From NCBI RefSeq assembly GCF_003570905.1, contig NZ_QXJM01000063.1:1-64000 (forward strand): a stretch of DNA of 64,000 bases, read 5' to 3'. Within the stretch, counting starts at the first letter, position 1. Each line of letters opens with the position of its first letter. Shown in pieces: positions 17,695 to 26,875 of this stretch. The stretch is from Cohnella faecalis (GTDB taxonomy: Bacteria; Bacillota; Bacilli; Paenibacillales; Paenibacillaceae). The translations under genes and the position numbers were made by a program. The notes under the pieces were generated by a model, which was given only the letters and a program-made list of their open reading frames with translations, was not told the DNA's origin and did no database searches.

Positions 17695-19011
17695 TTGAAA
17701 AAAACAGGTTTGATTGCGTTCGCCTTGCTCATGGCATTTACTCTGGCGCTGACTGGTTGCGCAAGCTCGAACAACTCGTCGAAAGCTACTGATTCCGGGA
17801 CTACAGCACCGTCAGGAGCAACCACGAAGCCGTCTGGCGAAACCGGGAAGAAAGAAAAGATCAAAGCCGTTTATTGGACATGGTTATCTGCACAACAGGC
17901 AGCGGTTGATAAATATAACTCGATGCAAGACGAAGTGGAAATTGAGCTTGTGCAGATGTCTCATACAGACATTCAACAAAAGCTGCTCATCGCATTGGCG
18001 TCCGGTACAGGCGCGCCTGACATGTTCCAACAACCGCAAAGAACGTTCTCGAACATTTCTAGAACCGGCAAGCTAATGGATGTTACCTCCTACTTGGAGG
18101 GTTCCCTCGATAAGTTCTCGCCAGCCGTTACAAGTCTCCTCTCTTATGATGGGAAATATTACGGTATGGCTCCGGATGTATCCCCAGGCGTTCTCTGGTA
18201 CAGAAAAGATGTATTCGAAGAAAACGGCATCGGCGAAATTAAAACATGGAATGAATTCCTGGCCGCAGGTGAAAAACTAAAGAAAAAAGGCTTATACATT
18301 ATGCCTATCTTTAATCCGGCGGGCACATGGGGCGCAAATGAAGTTGCTATGTTCTTGCAGTCGCGCGGAGGCAACTTCTTCACGGAAGACGGCAAAGTCA
18401 TTAAAAATAATGCAGAGCTGGAATATGTCTTGAATTGGTTTAACGATGTTTATAAGAGCGGCATTAGCGAAGGCATTAAATTCTTTACTCCTGAATTCTG
18501 GGGCGAATTCAAGGCAGGAAAAATCGTGGCATGGCCAATGAATATCGCGGAAGGCAGCAACCTCAAGACCAATGCTCCTGAGCTTGCGGGCAAATGGGAT
18601 GTCATGCCGTTCCCGAAATGGGATGATAAGGACGAGCAGTTGACCGGATACTGGGGCGGTACGGCAATCGGAATTCCTGACATGTCGCCTGCCAAGGAAG
18701 CGGTCGTAAAATATGCACAATGGTTAAGCACGACAACGGAAGGGCAGCAAGCGATGTATTCTTCATGGGGATCGGTTCCAAGCAATCTGGAAGCGATTAA
18801 AGATCCGGTCTTCACAAAAGGAGACGACTACTTCTCCGGATCGAGCCCTATTTCCAAAATCAACGATGTTAAGCCGTTCTACTACTTTGATTTCTCCAAG
18901 GTTGAGGCGATCGTTGGCGAGCAGATCGATCTTATGTTCACTGGGAAACAGGATGCTGCTGCCACAGCGCGAAACATTGAGAATTGGATAGCTAAAGACA
19001 CAGGCAGGTAA
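17695..19011 (+). CDS. ABC transporter sugar-binding lipoprotein
   Basis: A family 1 extracellular solute-binding protein. TTG 17695 is preferred because AAGGGGATAA lies just upstream and the product then starts with a proper lipoprotein signal (LKKTGLIAFALLMAF, lipobox LTGC at residues ~19-22). The mature part has the family's features: KIKAVYWTWLS, SHTDIQQKLLIALASG, APDMFQQPQ, YYGMAPDVSPGVLWYRKD and GYWGGTAIGIPD. It delivers an unknown sugar or polyol to the two permeases encoded next. No ATPase gene is in the operon, so a shared MsmX-like ATPase is likely, as is usual in Bacillales. Confidence 0.9.
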   Translation: MKKTGLIAFALLMAFTLALTGCASSNNSSKATDSGTTAPSGATTKPSGETGKKEKIKAVYWTWLSAQQAAVDKYNSMQDEVEIELVQMSHTDIQQKLLIALASGTGAPDMFQQPQRTFSNISRTGKLMDVTSYLEGSLDKFSPAVTSLLSYDGKYYGMAPDVSPGVLWYRKDVFEENGIGEIKTWNEFLAAGEKLKKKGLYIMPIFNPAGTWGANEVAMFLQSRGGNFFTEDGKVIKNNAELEYVLNWFNDVYKSGISEGIKFFTPEFWGEFKAGKIVAWPMNIAEGSNLKTNAPELAGKWDVMPFPKWDDKDEQLTGYWGGTAIGIPDMSPAKEAVVKYAQWLSTTTEGQQAMYSSWGSVPSNLEAIKDPVFTKGDDYFSGSSPISKINDVKPFYYFDFSKVEAIVGEQIDLMFTGKQDAAATARNIENWIAKDTGR

Positions 19012-19123
19012 ATGAGGGGTTAAGCAGATGGGCTTGTGTTTTAGATTCTATAATTCACAAGCCTCTCGCTGCCGAAAGCCCAATGAAAAAGGGATTTAAT
19101 CTGCAAGGTGGTGAACAAGGGAT

Positions 19124-20029
19124 ATGTTAATTATGCTCAAAAGATTTATGAACCATAAAAGTGTCGTGCCGTATGTGCTTCTGTTTCCGTTTATTTTCTT
19201 CTTTCTTGTATTCAGGCTCTGGCCAATTGTATGGTCGTTCTTCATTAGCTTTACGGAGTATTTCGGGAATGGCTACAAGTTTATTGGGCTGGATAATTAT
19301 CGAGAGCTCATAAGTGACAGGGTTTTCTGGATTGCTACCAAGAACACGTTCTATTTTGTCGGTGTGTATAACGTGATCATGATTTCTTGTGCTTTGGTGC
19401 TTGCGGTTATTGTTAAGTCACCCAAAATCAGAGGGCGAAACATATATAGATCCGTTTATTTTATGCCAATGGCTATGATGCTTCCAGTTGTAGCTATCGT
19501 ATTCGATATGATTTTCGCAAGGAACATTGGTTTCATCAGCGTCATCTATTCGATGTTCGGAGAAGAATTCACAGCGCGTTGGTTCAGTGATGTCGATCTG
19601 GCTATGTGGGGTATCATCATCATGCGTGTATGGCGGGGGATGGGATACTATTGCGCCTATTTCCTTGCAGGTCTTTCGGGGATCCCTAACGAGGTCTACG
19701 AAGCGGCTCAGATTGATGGGGCCGGGGTGGTCAGAACCTTCTTCAGAATTACTTTGCCGCTTTTGAAGCCTATGCTCATGTTTGTTATCATCATGTCGAC
19801 CATTTTATCCTTCGAAATATTCGATGAGCCTTGGATATTGACTCAGGGTGGACCAGCGAACAGTACTCTTACGCTTCAAATTTACTTGTATCAAACCAGC
19901 TTCCTTGATGGGAACCTGAGCAAGGGTTCTGCGGTAGCGTATATTATGACACTCTTTATGATGGTCTTCTCCATTATATATGTAAGAGGTCTCAGCGAGA
20001 AAAATTCATCCAAGTCAAGCAAAGGTTAA
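19124..20029 (+). CDS. ABC sugar permease, MalF/UgpA type
   Basis: This 301-residue inner-membrane protein has six predicted helices. The cytoplasmic EAA loop reads EVYEAAQIDGAGVVRTFF then RITLPLLKPM, the contact site for the ATPase. The N-terminus (VVPYVLLFPFIFFFLVFRLW) and SFTEYFGNGYKFIGLDNYRE are typical of the first permease of carbohydrate importers. It forms the channel with the next gene's product and takes substrate from the binding lipoprotein. GTG and ATG sites near AAGGTGG/AAGGG precede ATG 19124. Confidence 0.93.
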   Translation: MLIMLKRFMNHKSVVPYVLLFPFIFFFLVFRLWPIVWSFFISFTEYFGNGYKFIGLDNYRELISDRVFWIATKNTFYFVGVYNVIMISCALVLAVIVKSPKIRGRNIYRSVYFMPMAMMLPVVAIVFDMIFARNIGFISVIYSMFGEEFTARWFSDVDLAMWGIIIMRVWRGMGYYCAYFLAGLSGIPNEVYEAAQIDGAGVVRTFFRITLPLLKPMLMFVIIMSTILSFEIFDEPWILTQGGPANSTLTLQIYLYQTSFLDGNLSKGSAVAYIMTLFMMVFSIIYVRGLSEKNSSKSSKG

Positions 20030-20060
20030 ACAACTGCAGACTCGTAAGGGGGTGTAACCC

Positions 20061-20903
20061 ATGAAGGCGAAGAAAAGAAACGAATTAATTGTCAAAATAG
20101 GTATTCATGCGACATTAATATTGTTTGCCATTATCGTATTAATTCCTTTTTATTGGTTGATCGTGAACTCGTTGAAGAGTACGGGGGACTTCTACAGCCT
20201 GAGCAAATCGCTCTTTCCCACACGACCGACGTTGGATAGCTATCGGGAGCTTTTTAATGAAACGCTATACATGATGTGGTTCAAAAACAGCTTCATCGTA
20301 AGTGTTCTTGCAGTTGCGCTCGGTTTGTTAATCTGTACGGCATCTGGCTTTGCATTTGCTTCCTATAATTTCAAGTTCAAGAACATCATCTTCTGGACTG
20401 TTCTAGGGACCGTTGCCATTCCTGAGATCGTGACCATTATTCCGGTGTTCAATATCATGGTTAATGTCGGGCTTATCGACAAATATGCATCGCTAATCCT
20501 GCCGTATGCAGTGAGTATGTTTGGTATCTTCCTGATCAAACAGTTTATTGAAACCTCGTTGCCGAACGAGGTGCTGGAGTCTGCTCGTATTGACGGTCTG
20601 AATGAATACGGGATCTACTTCAGGATCGTTCTTCCGCTTATCAAACCGGGTATTGGCGTATTGGCTATCTTCCTCTGGCTGAACTCATGGAGCAGCTATT
20701 TCTGGCCGCTGATTATGATCAGGTCGACGGAAATGATGACCTTGCCTCTTGGGCTGGCGACTCTGTACGCCAATCCCTATGACTTAAAATACGGTGTGCT
20801 GATGGCAGGGAATTTGATTGCCACAGTACCGATCATCTTCATTTTCCTAGCTGCGCAGAAGCAATTTATCGAAGGTCTTACCGTAGGAGCCGTTAAGGGA
20901 TAA
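20061..20903 (+). CDS. ABC sugar permease, MalG/UgpE type
   Basis: A 280-residue partner permease. It has the MalG-type opening (IVLIPFYWLIVNSLKSTGDF, FPTRPTLDSYRELFNETLY) and the EAA loop EVLESARIDGLNEYGIYF then RIVLPLIKPG, and it ends in FIEGLTVGAVKG, the standard C-terminus of this subfamily. The gap from the first permease is 31 bp, with GTAAGGGGGTG before the start. Confidence 0.94.
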   Translation: MKAKKRNELIVKIGIHATLILFAIIVLIPFYWLIVNSLKSTGDFYSLSKSLFPTRPTLDSYRELFNETLYMMWFKNSFIVSVLAVALGLLICTASGFAFASYNFKFKNIIFWTVLGTVAIPEIVTIIPVFNIMVNVGLIDKYASLILPYAVSMFGIFLIKQFIETSLPNEVLESARIDGLNEYGIYFRIVLPLIKPGIGVLAIFLWLNSWSSYFWPLIMIRSTEMMTLPLGLATLYANPYDLKYGVLMAGNLIATVPIIFIFLAAQKQFIEGLTVGAVKG

Positions 20904-20966
20904 CTCAATATTAGAAAATATACAAAATCATACAATTGGATTGTTCATTAGAGAGGAATGTTTACT

Positions 20967-22271
20967 ATGTCGGAAGTACAATATAAAAAAAGTTTAGCTG
21001 TCAAAAAACACTATGATGTCATTGTAGCAGGCAGCGGCCCGGCTGGAATATGCGCAGCTGTTGCAGCAGCACGGGAGGGTGCAACTGTTGCTTTGATTGA
21101 AAGATACGGAGTTTTGGGCGGGAATTTGACAATGGGTCACGTTGGGCCCGTTCTAGGTTCGGTTGCACCGGGCGGCCTGCGCGATGAACTTATGGGTCTC
21201 TTGGGTGTTCCGGACAATGACTATCTCGGCGTCATCGGAGTGGCGCACGATGGGGAAAAAGCAAAACGCGTGATCACAAACTTTGTAAGAAACGCAGGGG
21301 TTGATATCTATCTGCAATCTCCGATTTGCGACGTGATCATGGATGAGAATAAGCTGAGCGGCCTTGTCATATCCGGGAAGAAAGGGATGTATGCCCTTAC
21401 CGCGGAAATTACGCTGGACGCGACTGGAGATGGCGATATCGCGTTTTTCTCCGGAGCCGGCTTTCAAGTGGGAAGAACTTCGGATGGACTTATGCAGCCT
21501 GTTACCTTGGAATTTACGATTAACGGTGTGGATGAAAGTCGTGCCATTGCCTGCATCGGCGAAGTCGACGATGTCATGCTAGGCGATGAGAGATTTAATG
21601 ATTTTACGGCACGCTGCGTAAGAGAAGGCCTTCTGCCCGAAGTGATGACCTCGGTTCGTCTGCATCGTACGGTAGCGCCGGGAGAACGTCGAGTCAATAC
21701 GACTCAATCCAATGGCATAGATGCTACGGATGTTAAAGACCTCATCAAGGCAGAGGTAGAACTAAGAAATCAAATGAACGAACTCATGATCTTCTTGAGG
21801 AAATACGTTCCAGGCTACGAGAATAGCCAAATCAGCTCCAGCGCCAATACCCTTGGCGTTCGTGAAACTCGCAGATTTATCGGTGAATATATTCTTACGG
21901 ACGATGATCTGGCAGAGGGCAGAAAATTCGAGGATGCCATTGTTCATAATGCTAATTTCATTGTAGACATTCATAATCCGATCGGCGGAGGCCAGGCTGA
22001 GGGCATCCCTGAAGAAGTGCAGCCTTACGACATTCCTTATCGCTGCTTCATTCCGGTTGGAGTCGATAATCTGATATTGACGGGAAGATGCATTTCCGGG
22101 ACGCATAGAGCTCACGCTTCCTATCGAGTCATGAGTATTTGCATGGCTATGGGACAGGGGACAGGAATTGCAGCTGCATTGTCGGTTAAAGACAAGACAA
22201 CTCCAAGATTGCTAAACCCAAGCTTAGTTAGAAGCAGGCTTATGGATCTTGGCGTCCAGATGGAGGCTTGA
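20967..22271 (+). CDS. FAD-dependent oxidoreductase (FAD_oxidored type), copy 1
   Basis: The N-terminal dinucleotide fold reads DVIVAGSGPAGICAAVAAAR and then LIERYGVLGGNLTMG, the layout of the FAD_oxidored (PF12831-like) family. Near the C-terminus come NTLGVRETRRFIGEYIL and DIPYRCFIPVGVDNLILTGR, ISGTHRAHASYRVMSICMAMG, the second FAD contact region. Length is about 434. ATG 20967 is preferred over 20958, which sits too close to GAGAGG. It is the first of two tandem paralogues between the transporter and the dehydrogenases, so it probably oxidises an imported sugar or polyol derivative. The substrate is unknown. Confidence 0.85.
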   Translation: MSEVQYKKSLAVKKHYDVIVAGSGPAGICAAVAAAREGATVALIERYGVLGGNLTMGHVGPVLGSVAPGGLRDELMGLLGVPDNDYLGVIGVAHDGEKAKRVITNFVRNAGVDIYLQSPICDVIMDENKLSGLVISGKKGMYALTAEITLDATGDGDIAFFSGAGFQVGRTSDGLMQPVTLEFTINGVDESRAIACIGEVDDVMLGDERFNDFTARCVREGLLPEVMTSVRLHRTVAPGERRVNTTQSNGIDATDVKDLIKAEVELRNQMNELMIFLRKYVPGYENSQISSSANTLGVRETRRFIGEYILTDDDLAEGRKFEDAIVHNANFIVDIHNPIGGGQAEGIPEEVQPYDIPYRCFIPVGVDNLILTGRCISGTHRAHASYRVMSICMAMGQGTGIAAALSVKDKTTPRLLNPSLVRSRLMDLGVQMEA

Positions 22272-22278
22272 GGAGACT

Positions 22279-23688
22279 ATGAATACGATGAATAAGATGT
22301 CCGAACATATTGATTATAAGGTTAGTATTCCGGTTATCGCTCAAGTTGACGTGCTTGTCATCGGCGGCGGGCCTGCCGGTATTGGCGCTGCGATTGCAGC
22401 TGCCCGTGCCGGGGCGACCACGGCAATCGTGGAACGATACGGATTTTTGGGCGGCAACGCAACGGCAGGTTTAGTCGGCCCTTTCATGACGTCATATAGT
22501 GACGATGGGGAAACTCAGCTGGTTAAGGGAGTATTCGACGAGTTGGTCGTACGAATGGAGAAGATCGGGGGTGCGATGCATCCGGAGAATGTAGCTGCCG
22601 GCAGCTCCTTTTCAGGTTTCTTCATTAAAGGCCATGATCATGTGACTCCGTTCGACCCTGAAGCGGTTAAGCTGGTTGCGGCCGAGATGATGGTGGAGAG
22701 CGGCGTGCAGATGTTCCTGCACTCGTTCTTCATGGATACGATAGTTGAGGACGGGTGCGTCAAGGGCGGCATCATTCTGAATAAATCCGGTCCGCAGGCG
22801 ATTCATGCCAAAGTGACCATAGATTGCAGCGCAGACGGAGATGTTGCGTATAAAGCAGGCAGCGCCATGGAAGTCGGGCGCAAATCCGATGGAATGACAC
22901 AGCCGATGACGATGTTCTTCCGCGTGGCCGGCGTCGACGATGAGAAGATAGAACGCTATGTTGAGGAGCATCCGGAGGAGCAGCATATGCTGTTCCATAC
23001 GCTGATCGAGGAGAAGCGCAAAACAGGCGAATGGCAAGTAAAGAAGAACCACCTCGGTGTATATCGGACGACGCAACCGGGGGTGTACCGCGTCAATACA
23101 TCCCGAATACAGGGGCTCGACGGTACGAATGTCGCAGATTTGACCAACGCGGAGATTGAGGGACGCAAGCAGGTATTCGAGCTGATCGCGTTCTTCCGTA
23201 AGTACTTCCCGGGCTTTGAGAATGCTACGTTGATAGATACGGCGGCACAGATCGGGATCAGGGAGACGCGGCGCTTGGTCGGCGAATATGTGCTGACAGC
23301 CGATGATATCGTAACAGGACGAGATTTCGACGATGTCATCGCGCTATACGGTTATCCGATCGATATTCATAGTCCGAATGAAGTGACTACGGAGTTCGAT
23401 GCAGCCTATCATACAGCGAATATTTATCAGCTGCCGTATCGTATTCTGGTGCCGGCCGAAACGGACGGCCTGCTCTTGGCAGGTCGTTGCGTATCGGCGA
23501 CGCATGAAGCGCTCGGCGCAATTCGCGTGATGCCGTGTGCCTTCGCTCTCGGACAAGCGGCCGGTGCCGGCGCGGCTCTGGCTAGTCGTAACGGCGTGCA
23601 GCCGCGTCATGTCAACACGGCGCAGCTGCAGAAGCTGTTGCACGAGCAGGGTGTCGTATTGCCGCGCGATTTGAAGACTGCGAACTAG
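22279..23688 (+). CDS. FAD-dependent oxidoreductase (FAD_oxidored type), copy 2
   Basis: Paralogue of the preceding gene, with matching landmarks: DVLVIGGGPAGIGAAIAAAR, VERYGFLGGNATAGLVGPFM, TAAQIGIRETRRLVGEYVL, YQLPYRILVPAETDGLLLAGR and VSATHEALGAIRVMPCAFALG. ATG 22279 follows TTGAGGAGACT and begins 7 bp after the previous stop, so the two are probably translated together. Length is about 470. The pair could form a heteromer or act on successive intermediates; sequence alone does not tell. Confidence 0.85.
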   Translation: MNTMNKMSEHIDYKVSIPVIAQVDVLVIGGGPAGIGAAIAAARAGATTAIVERYGFLGGNATAGLVGPFMTSYSDDGETQLVKGVFDELVVRMEKIGGAMHPENVAAGSSFSGFFIKGHDHVTPFDPEAVKLVAAEMMVESGVQMFLHSFFMDTIVEDGCVKGGIILNKSGPQAIHAKVTIDCSADGDVAYKAGSAMEVGRKSDGMTQPMTMFFRVAGVDDEKIERYVEEHPEEQHMLFHTLIEEKRKTGEWQVKKNHLGVYRTTQPGVYRVNTSRIQGLDGTNVADLTNAEIEGRKQVFELIAFFRKYFPGFENATLIDTAAQIGIRETRRLVGEYVLTADDIVTGRDFDDVIALYGYPIDIHSPNEVTTEFDAAYHTANIYQLPYRILVPAETDGLLLAGRCVSATHEALGAIRVMPCAFALGQAAGAGAALASRNGVQPRHVNTAQLQKLLHEQGVVLPRDLKTAN

Positions 23689-23726
23689 ATGGAGCTTTTA
23701 CGTGATTAGGAAAAGAGTGATAAATC

Positions 23727-24800
23727 ATGAGTCAGACGATTAAGCTGCCCGAGACGATGAAAGCTGCAGTGATGACCGGAACTAGACAAATTCGCATGGA
23801 GGATCACCCGATACCGAAGCCTCGGGCGAACGAAGCGCTCATCAAGGTAATGGCTGTTGGGGTGTGCGGATCGGATATTCACTATTACGAGCATGGGCGA
23901 ATCGGTCGGTATGTGGTGGAGGGCCCTTTCGTATTAGGGCACGAGTGTGCAGGAGAGGTTGTCGCGATTGGGGAGAATGTGACGAGGGTGGCAGTCGGCG
24001 ATCGAGTTGCTGTTGAGCCGGGCGTGACCTGCGGCACATGCTCAGCCTGTAAAGCAGGCAGGTACAACCTGTGTCCGGACGTCCAATTTCTTGCGACGCC
24101 GCCAGTCGACGGGGCGTTCGTCCAATATATGACGCATCGTGAAGATTTCCTGTTTGAGATTCCGACAACGATGTCCTACGAAACGGCGGCTCTAGTAGAG
24201 CCGTTCTCGGTGGGCATTCATGCCGCGCGCAGAGCCGGCGTACAACCAGGCTCCGCGGTAGTCATTATGGGCATGGGCCCGGTAGGTTTAATGGCGGTAA
24301 TAGCGGTCAAAGCTTTCGGAGCGGGGACGATTATCGTAGCCGATCTTGAGGAAAAGCGGTTGAATGCAGCTCGGCAGCTTGGCGCTACACACGCCATTCA
24401 GGTTAATCGAGACGATGCTGCAGCCATCATAGAAGAGCTGACAGGCGGAATCGGCGCTGACGCAGCATTCGAGACGGCCGGTAACGATCGGGCGCTGCTT
24501 TCGGCACTGAAGTCGTTGCGACGCGGAGGAGCGTTGGCGATTGTCGGTCTTCCGCCACAGGGCGATATTCCGCTTCCTATTCCATTTATCGTCGATAACG
24601 AGCTCGATATCTTCGGTGTTTTTCGTTATGCCAATACGTATCCGGACGGCATTCGCTTCTTGTCTTCGGGTATGACCGATCTAGATGCGATCATTACGGA
24701 CCGCTTTCCGCTCGCAGAAACGTGGGCAGCCATGGAGCGAGCTTTGACCTCGAAGAGCGACACCTTGAAGGTAATCGTATATCCTAACGGAACGGATTAA
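23727..24800 (+). CDS. Zinc-dependent alcohol dehydrogenase, sorbitol/xylitol dehydrogenase-like
   Basis: A 357-residue medium-chain dehydrogenase. Catalytic zinc ligands are in GVCGSDIHYYEHG and LGHECAGEVV. The structural-zinc loop has four Cys (VTCGTCSACKAGRYNLCPD), and the NAD site is GMGPVGLMAVIAV with the Asp of VADLEEKR favouring NAD. The wording GRIGRYVVEGPFVLGHE is typical of sorbitol and xylitol dehydrogenases, which turn a polyol into a ketose. This fits the ROK fructokinase-like gene at the operon's end. Confidence 0.88.
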   Translation: MSQTIKLPETMKAAVMTGTRQIRMEDHPIPKPRANEALIKVMAVGVCGSDIHYYEHGRIGRYVVEGPFVLGHECAGEVVAIGENVTRVAVGDRVAVEPGVTCGTCSACKAGRYNLCPDVQFLATPPVDGAFVQYMTHREDFLFEIPTTMSYETAALVEPFSVGIHAARRAGVQPGSAVVIMGMGPVGLMAVIAVKAFGAGTIIVADLEEKRLNAARQLGATHAIQVNRDDAAAIIEELTGGIGADAAFETAGNDRALLSALKSLRRGGALAIVGLPPQGDIPLPIPFIVDNELDIFGVFRYANTYPDGIRFLSSGMTDLDAIITDRFPLAETWAAMERALTSKSDTLKVIVYPNGTD

Positions 24801-24840
24801 GGATTCCGAGCGGCATTATGAAAGGAAGAAGGGGACAGCC

Positions 24841-25878
24841 ATGAAGGCGGTAGTATTAAAGGGCGTTAAACAAATGGAAACTTTAGACGTGCCCGTTCAT
24901 GAGCTGCAAGCCGACGAGGTCATGATAGAGGTGATATGCTGCGGCATATGCGGTACGGATCAGCATATCTATCACGGTAATCCTGGATCGGCGCAAGTCC
25001 AACCGCCTGTTATTCTTGGGCATGAGCTGGCCGGTGTAATTACGAAGATCGGTCAGGGTGTAGCCGGTTTTAATATAGGGGATCGCGTTTCGATAGACCC
25101 TAATCTTTACTGCAGACAGTGCAGCTATTGCCGGAGCGGACGCGAGCATCTGTGCGATCATCTGCAAGCTATCGGTGTTACGAGAGATGGAGGTATGGGG
25201 CAGTTTTGCGCCGTTCCAGCCAGAAACTGTTACCTAATCCCCGATAGCATGAGCTTCGAAGAAGCGGCGTTGGTTGAGCCGTTGGGATGCGTGCTGCATG
25301 GCTTCAGGAAGCTGCAATTTTCCCCTTTAAGCAAGGTTCTTATTATTGGCGGAGGCTTTATCGGTCAGCTATTCACCCAACTGGCCAAGCGTGAGCATGT
25401 ATCGCGAATAGTGGTTAGCGAACCAGTCGAAAGCAAATATTCATTATTGTTTGGGCTCGGAGCAGATGAAGTGGTTCAACCGTTATCGGCCGGGACTGCA
25501 GACTCTATTGGGTCGGGCTATGATGTTGTAATTGAATGCGTCGGCAGGAAAGAAAGCATGGAGCTGGCCTGTGCGGCAGCTAGAAAAGGCGGACAGGTGC
25601 TGCTCTTTGGCGTTTCTTCTCCTAAGACGTCCATATCTATTAATCCTTTTGAGGTTTTTTCCAAGGAACTTGTCATTCGGGGCTCTTTTATTAATCCTTG
25701 TACACATGAGGAGGCCATCTCGCTTATTGATCAAGGGGTAGTTCAAGTCCAATCTCTTATTTCACACCGATTTGATCCAGATGAAGTGCCGGCAGCTATG
25801 GAATTGTATCCGACCCTTCAGGTTTCCAAAGGCGTTATTAAATATGGAGGTACAGAGCGTGCGGTTTGGAGCGATTGA
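24841..25878 (+). CDS. Zinc-dependent alcohol dehydrogenase, second copy
   Basis: A 345-residue medium-chain dehydrogenase, clearly different from its upstream neighbour. Catalytic zinc motifs are CCGICGTDQHIYHGN and ILGHELAGV; the structural loop is LYCRQCSYCRSGREHLCDH; the cofactor site is IIGGGFIGQLFTQL. It resembles threonine/sorbitol-type dehydrogenases acting on polyols or sugar alcohols. GAAAGGAAGAAGGGG precedes ATG 24841. Its 3' end overlaps the ROK kinase start by 20 bp, so the two are probably coupled. Confidence 0.87.
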   Translation: MKAVVLKGVKQMETLDVPVHELQADEVMIEVICCGICGTDQHIYHGNPGSAQVQPPVILGHELAGVITKIGQGVAGFNIGDRVSIDPNLYCRQCSYCRSGREHLCDHLQAIGVTRDGGMGQFCAVPARNCYLIPDSMSFEEAALVEPLGCVLHGFRKLQFSPLSKVLIIGGGFIGQLFTQLAKREHVSRIVVSEPVESKYSLLFGLGADEVVQPLSAGTADSIGSGYDVVIECVGRKESMELACAAARKGGQVLLFGVSSPKTSISINPFEVFSKELVIRGSFINPCTHEEAISLIDQGVVQVQSLISHRFDPDEVPAAMELYPTLQVSKGVIKYGGTERAVWSD

Positions 25879-26746
25879 GGCTGGGGGTACTAAAATTGTT
25901 TGCGGCATTGGGAATGCGGAAGGAAAAATAGAGGAACGTATTAGCATAGCGACTGAGGAGCCCAGACAGACGATCCAAAAGGTAGCGGAGTTTTTCAATA
26001 ATAAAAACGTGGAAGCTATCGGTGTGGGATCGTTTGGTCCTATTAATCTGGATCGCGGCAGCCCTGCGTATGGATCTATTACGACAACTCCCAAGCCGGG
26101 TTGGTCGAATTACCCCATCTTAGCTGTACTTAAGCAGGAATTCAATGTTCCTTTTGGATGGGATACGGATGTTAATGCAGCCGCATATGGGGAGTCCATG
26201 TGGGGGGCTGCCAAAGGACTGGATAGCTGTATTTATATAACGATAGGTACCGGTATCGGTATGGGGATCTACATGGAAGGCAAATCGGTTCACGGCCTCG
26301 TTCACCCGGAAGGCGGCCACATCCTGATTAGACGACATTCAGAGGATGAGTTTGCTGGAGCTTGTCCCTACCACCAAGATTGTCTGGAGGGATTGGCCTC
26401 GGGTCCTGCTATTGAGAAGAGATGGGGCTTGAAAGGAATAGAACTCCCGAACTCACACCCGGCATGGGAAATGGAAGCCTACTATATAGGTCAGGCAGTC
26501 GCAAACGCAGTCCTCATGTTGTCGCCCAAAAAGGTTATTCTAGGCGGGGGAGTCATGCAGCAAAAGCACCTGTTTCCAATGATTCAGCGCGAGGTACAGA
26601 GCAATCTTAAAGGGTATGTGCATAGCGAGCATCTTCTGGAAAAGATTGATCAATATATTGTTAAACCGGGTCTGGGAGATAATGCGGGATTATGCGGTGC
26701 GCTGGCGTTGGGCATTCAAGCGTATGAAAGCAGGCAAGACCAATAA
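25859..26746 (+). CDS. ROK-family sugar kinase, fructokinase-like
   Basis: Residues 1-20 (RFGAIEAGGTKIVCGIGN) hold the ATP-binding loop. Further on come SFGPINLDRGSPAYG, the substrate-side WDTDVNAAAYGE and TIGTGIGMGIYMEGK, and the zinc/ROK signature around HPEGGHILIRRH and CPYHQDCLEGLASGPA. These features and the length (~295) match Bacillus fructokinases of the ROK family, which make fructose 6-phosphate. GTG 25859 is chosen because GGAGG lies at 25846-25850; an upstream in-frame ATG lies deep in the previous gene. It would finish a route polyol - ketose - ketose phosphate. Confidence 0.88.
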   Translation: MRFGAIEAGGTKIVCGIGNAEGKIEERISIATEEPRQTIQKVAEFFNNKNVEAIGVGSFGPINLDRGSPAYGSITTTPKPGWSNYPILAVLKQEFNVPFGWDTDVNAAAYGESMWGAAKGLDSCIYITIGTGIGMGIYMEGKSVHGLVHPEGGHILIRRHSEDEFAGACPYHQDCLEGLASGPAIEKRWGLKGIELPNSHPAWEMEAYYIGQAVANAVLMLSPKKVILGGGVMQQKHLFPMIQREVQSNLKGYVHSEHLLEKIDQYIVKPGLGDNAGLCGALALGIQAYESRQDQ

Positions 26747-26817
26747 GGATTGCTAAAAGCATTAAGCGACGGCGGATTGTGGATTCGCTAAGTCACGGCC
26801 GCCTTCGCGCAAAGGAA

Positions 26818-26857
26818 CCAGCCGCATTAGGCTGGCTTCTTTGCGTGGAGCGCGAGG
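26818..26857 (+). terminator. Operon terminator, repeat of the ssrA terminator module
   Basis: CCAGCC - GCATTA - GGCTGG then CTTCTTTG. With its 3' flank GCGTGGAGCGCGAGG it is almost the same as 10682-10721, downstream of ssrA. Confidence 0.7.
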
Positions 26858-26875
26858 TCAATTTATCGTATGGGT

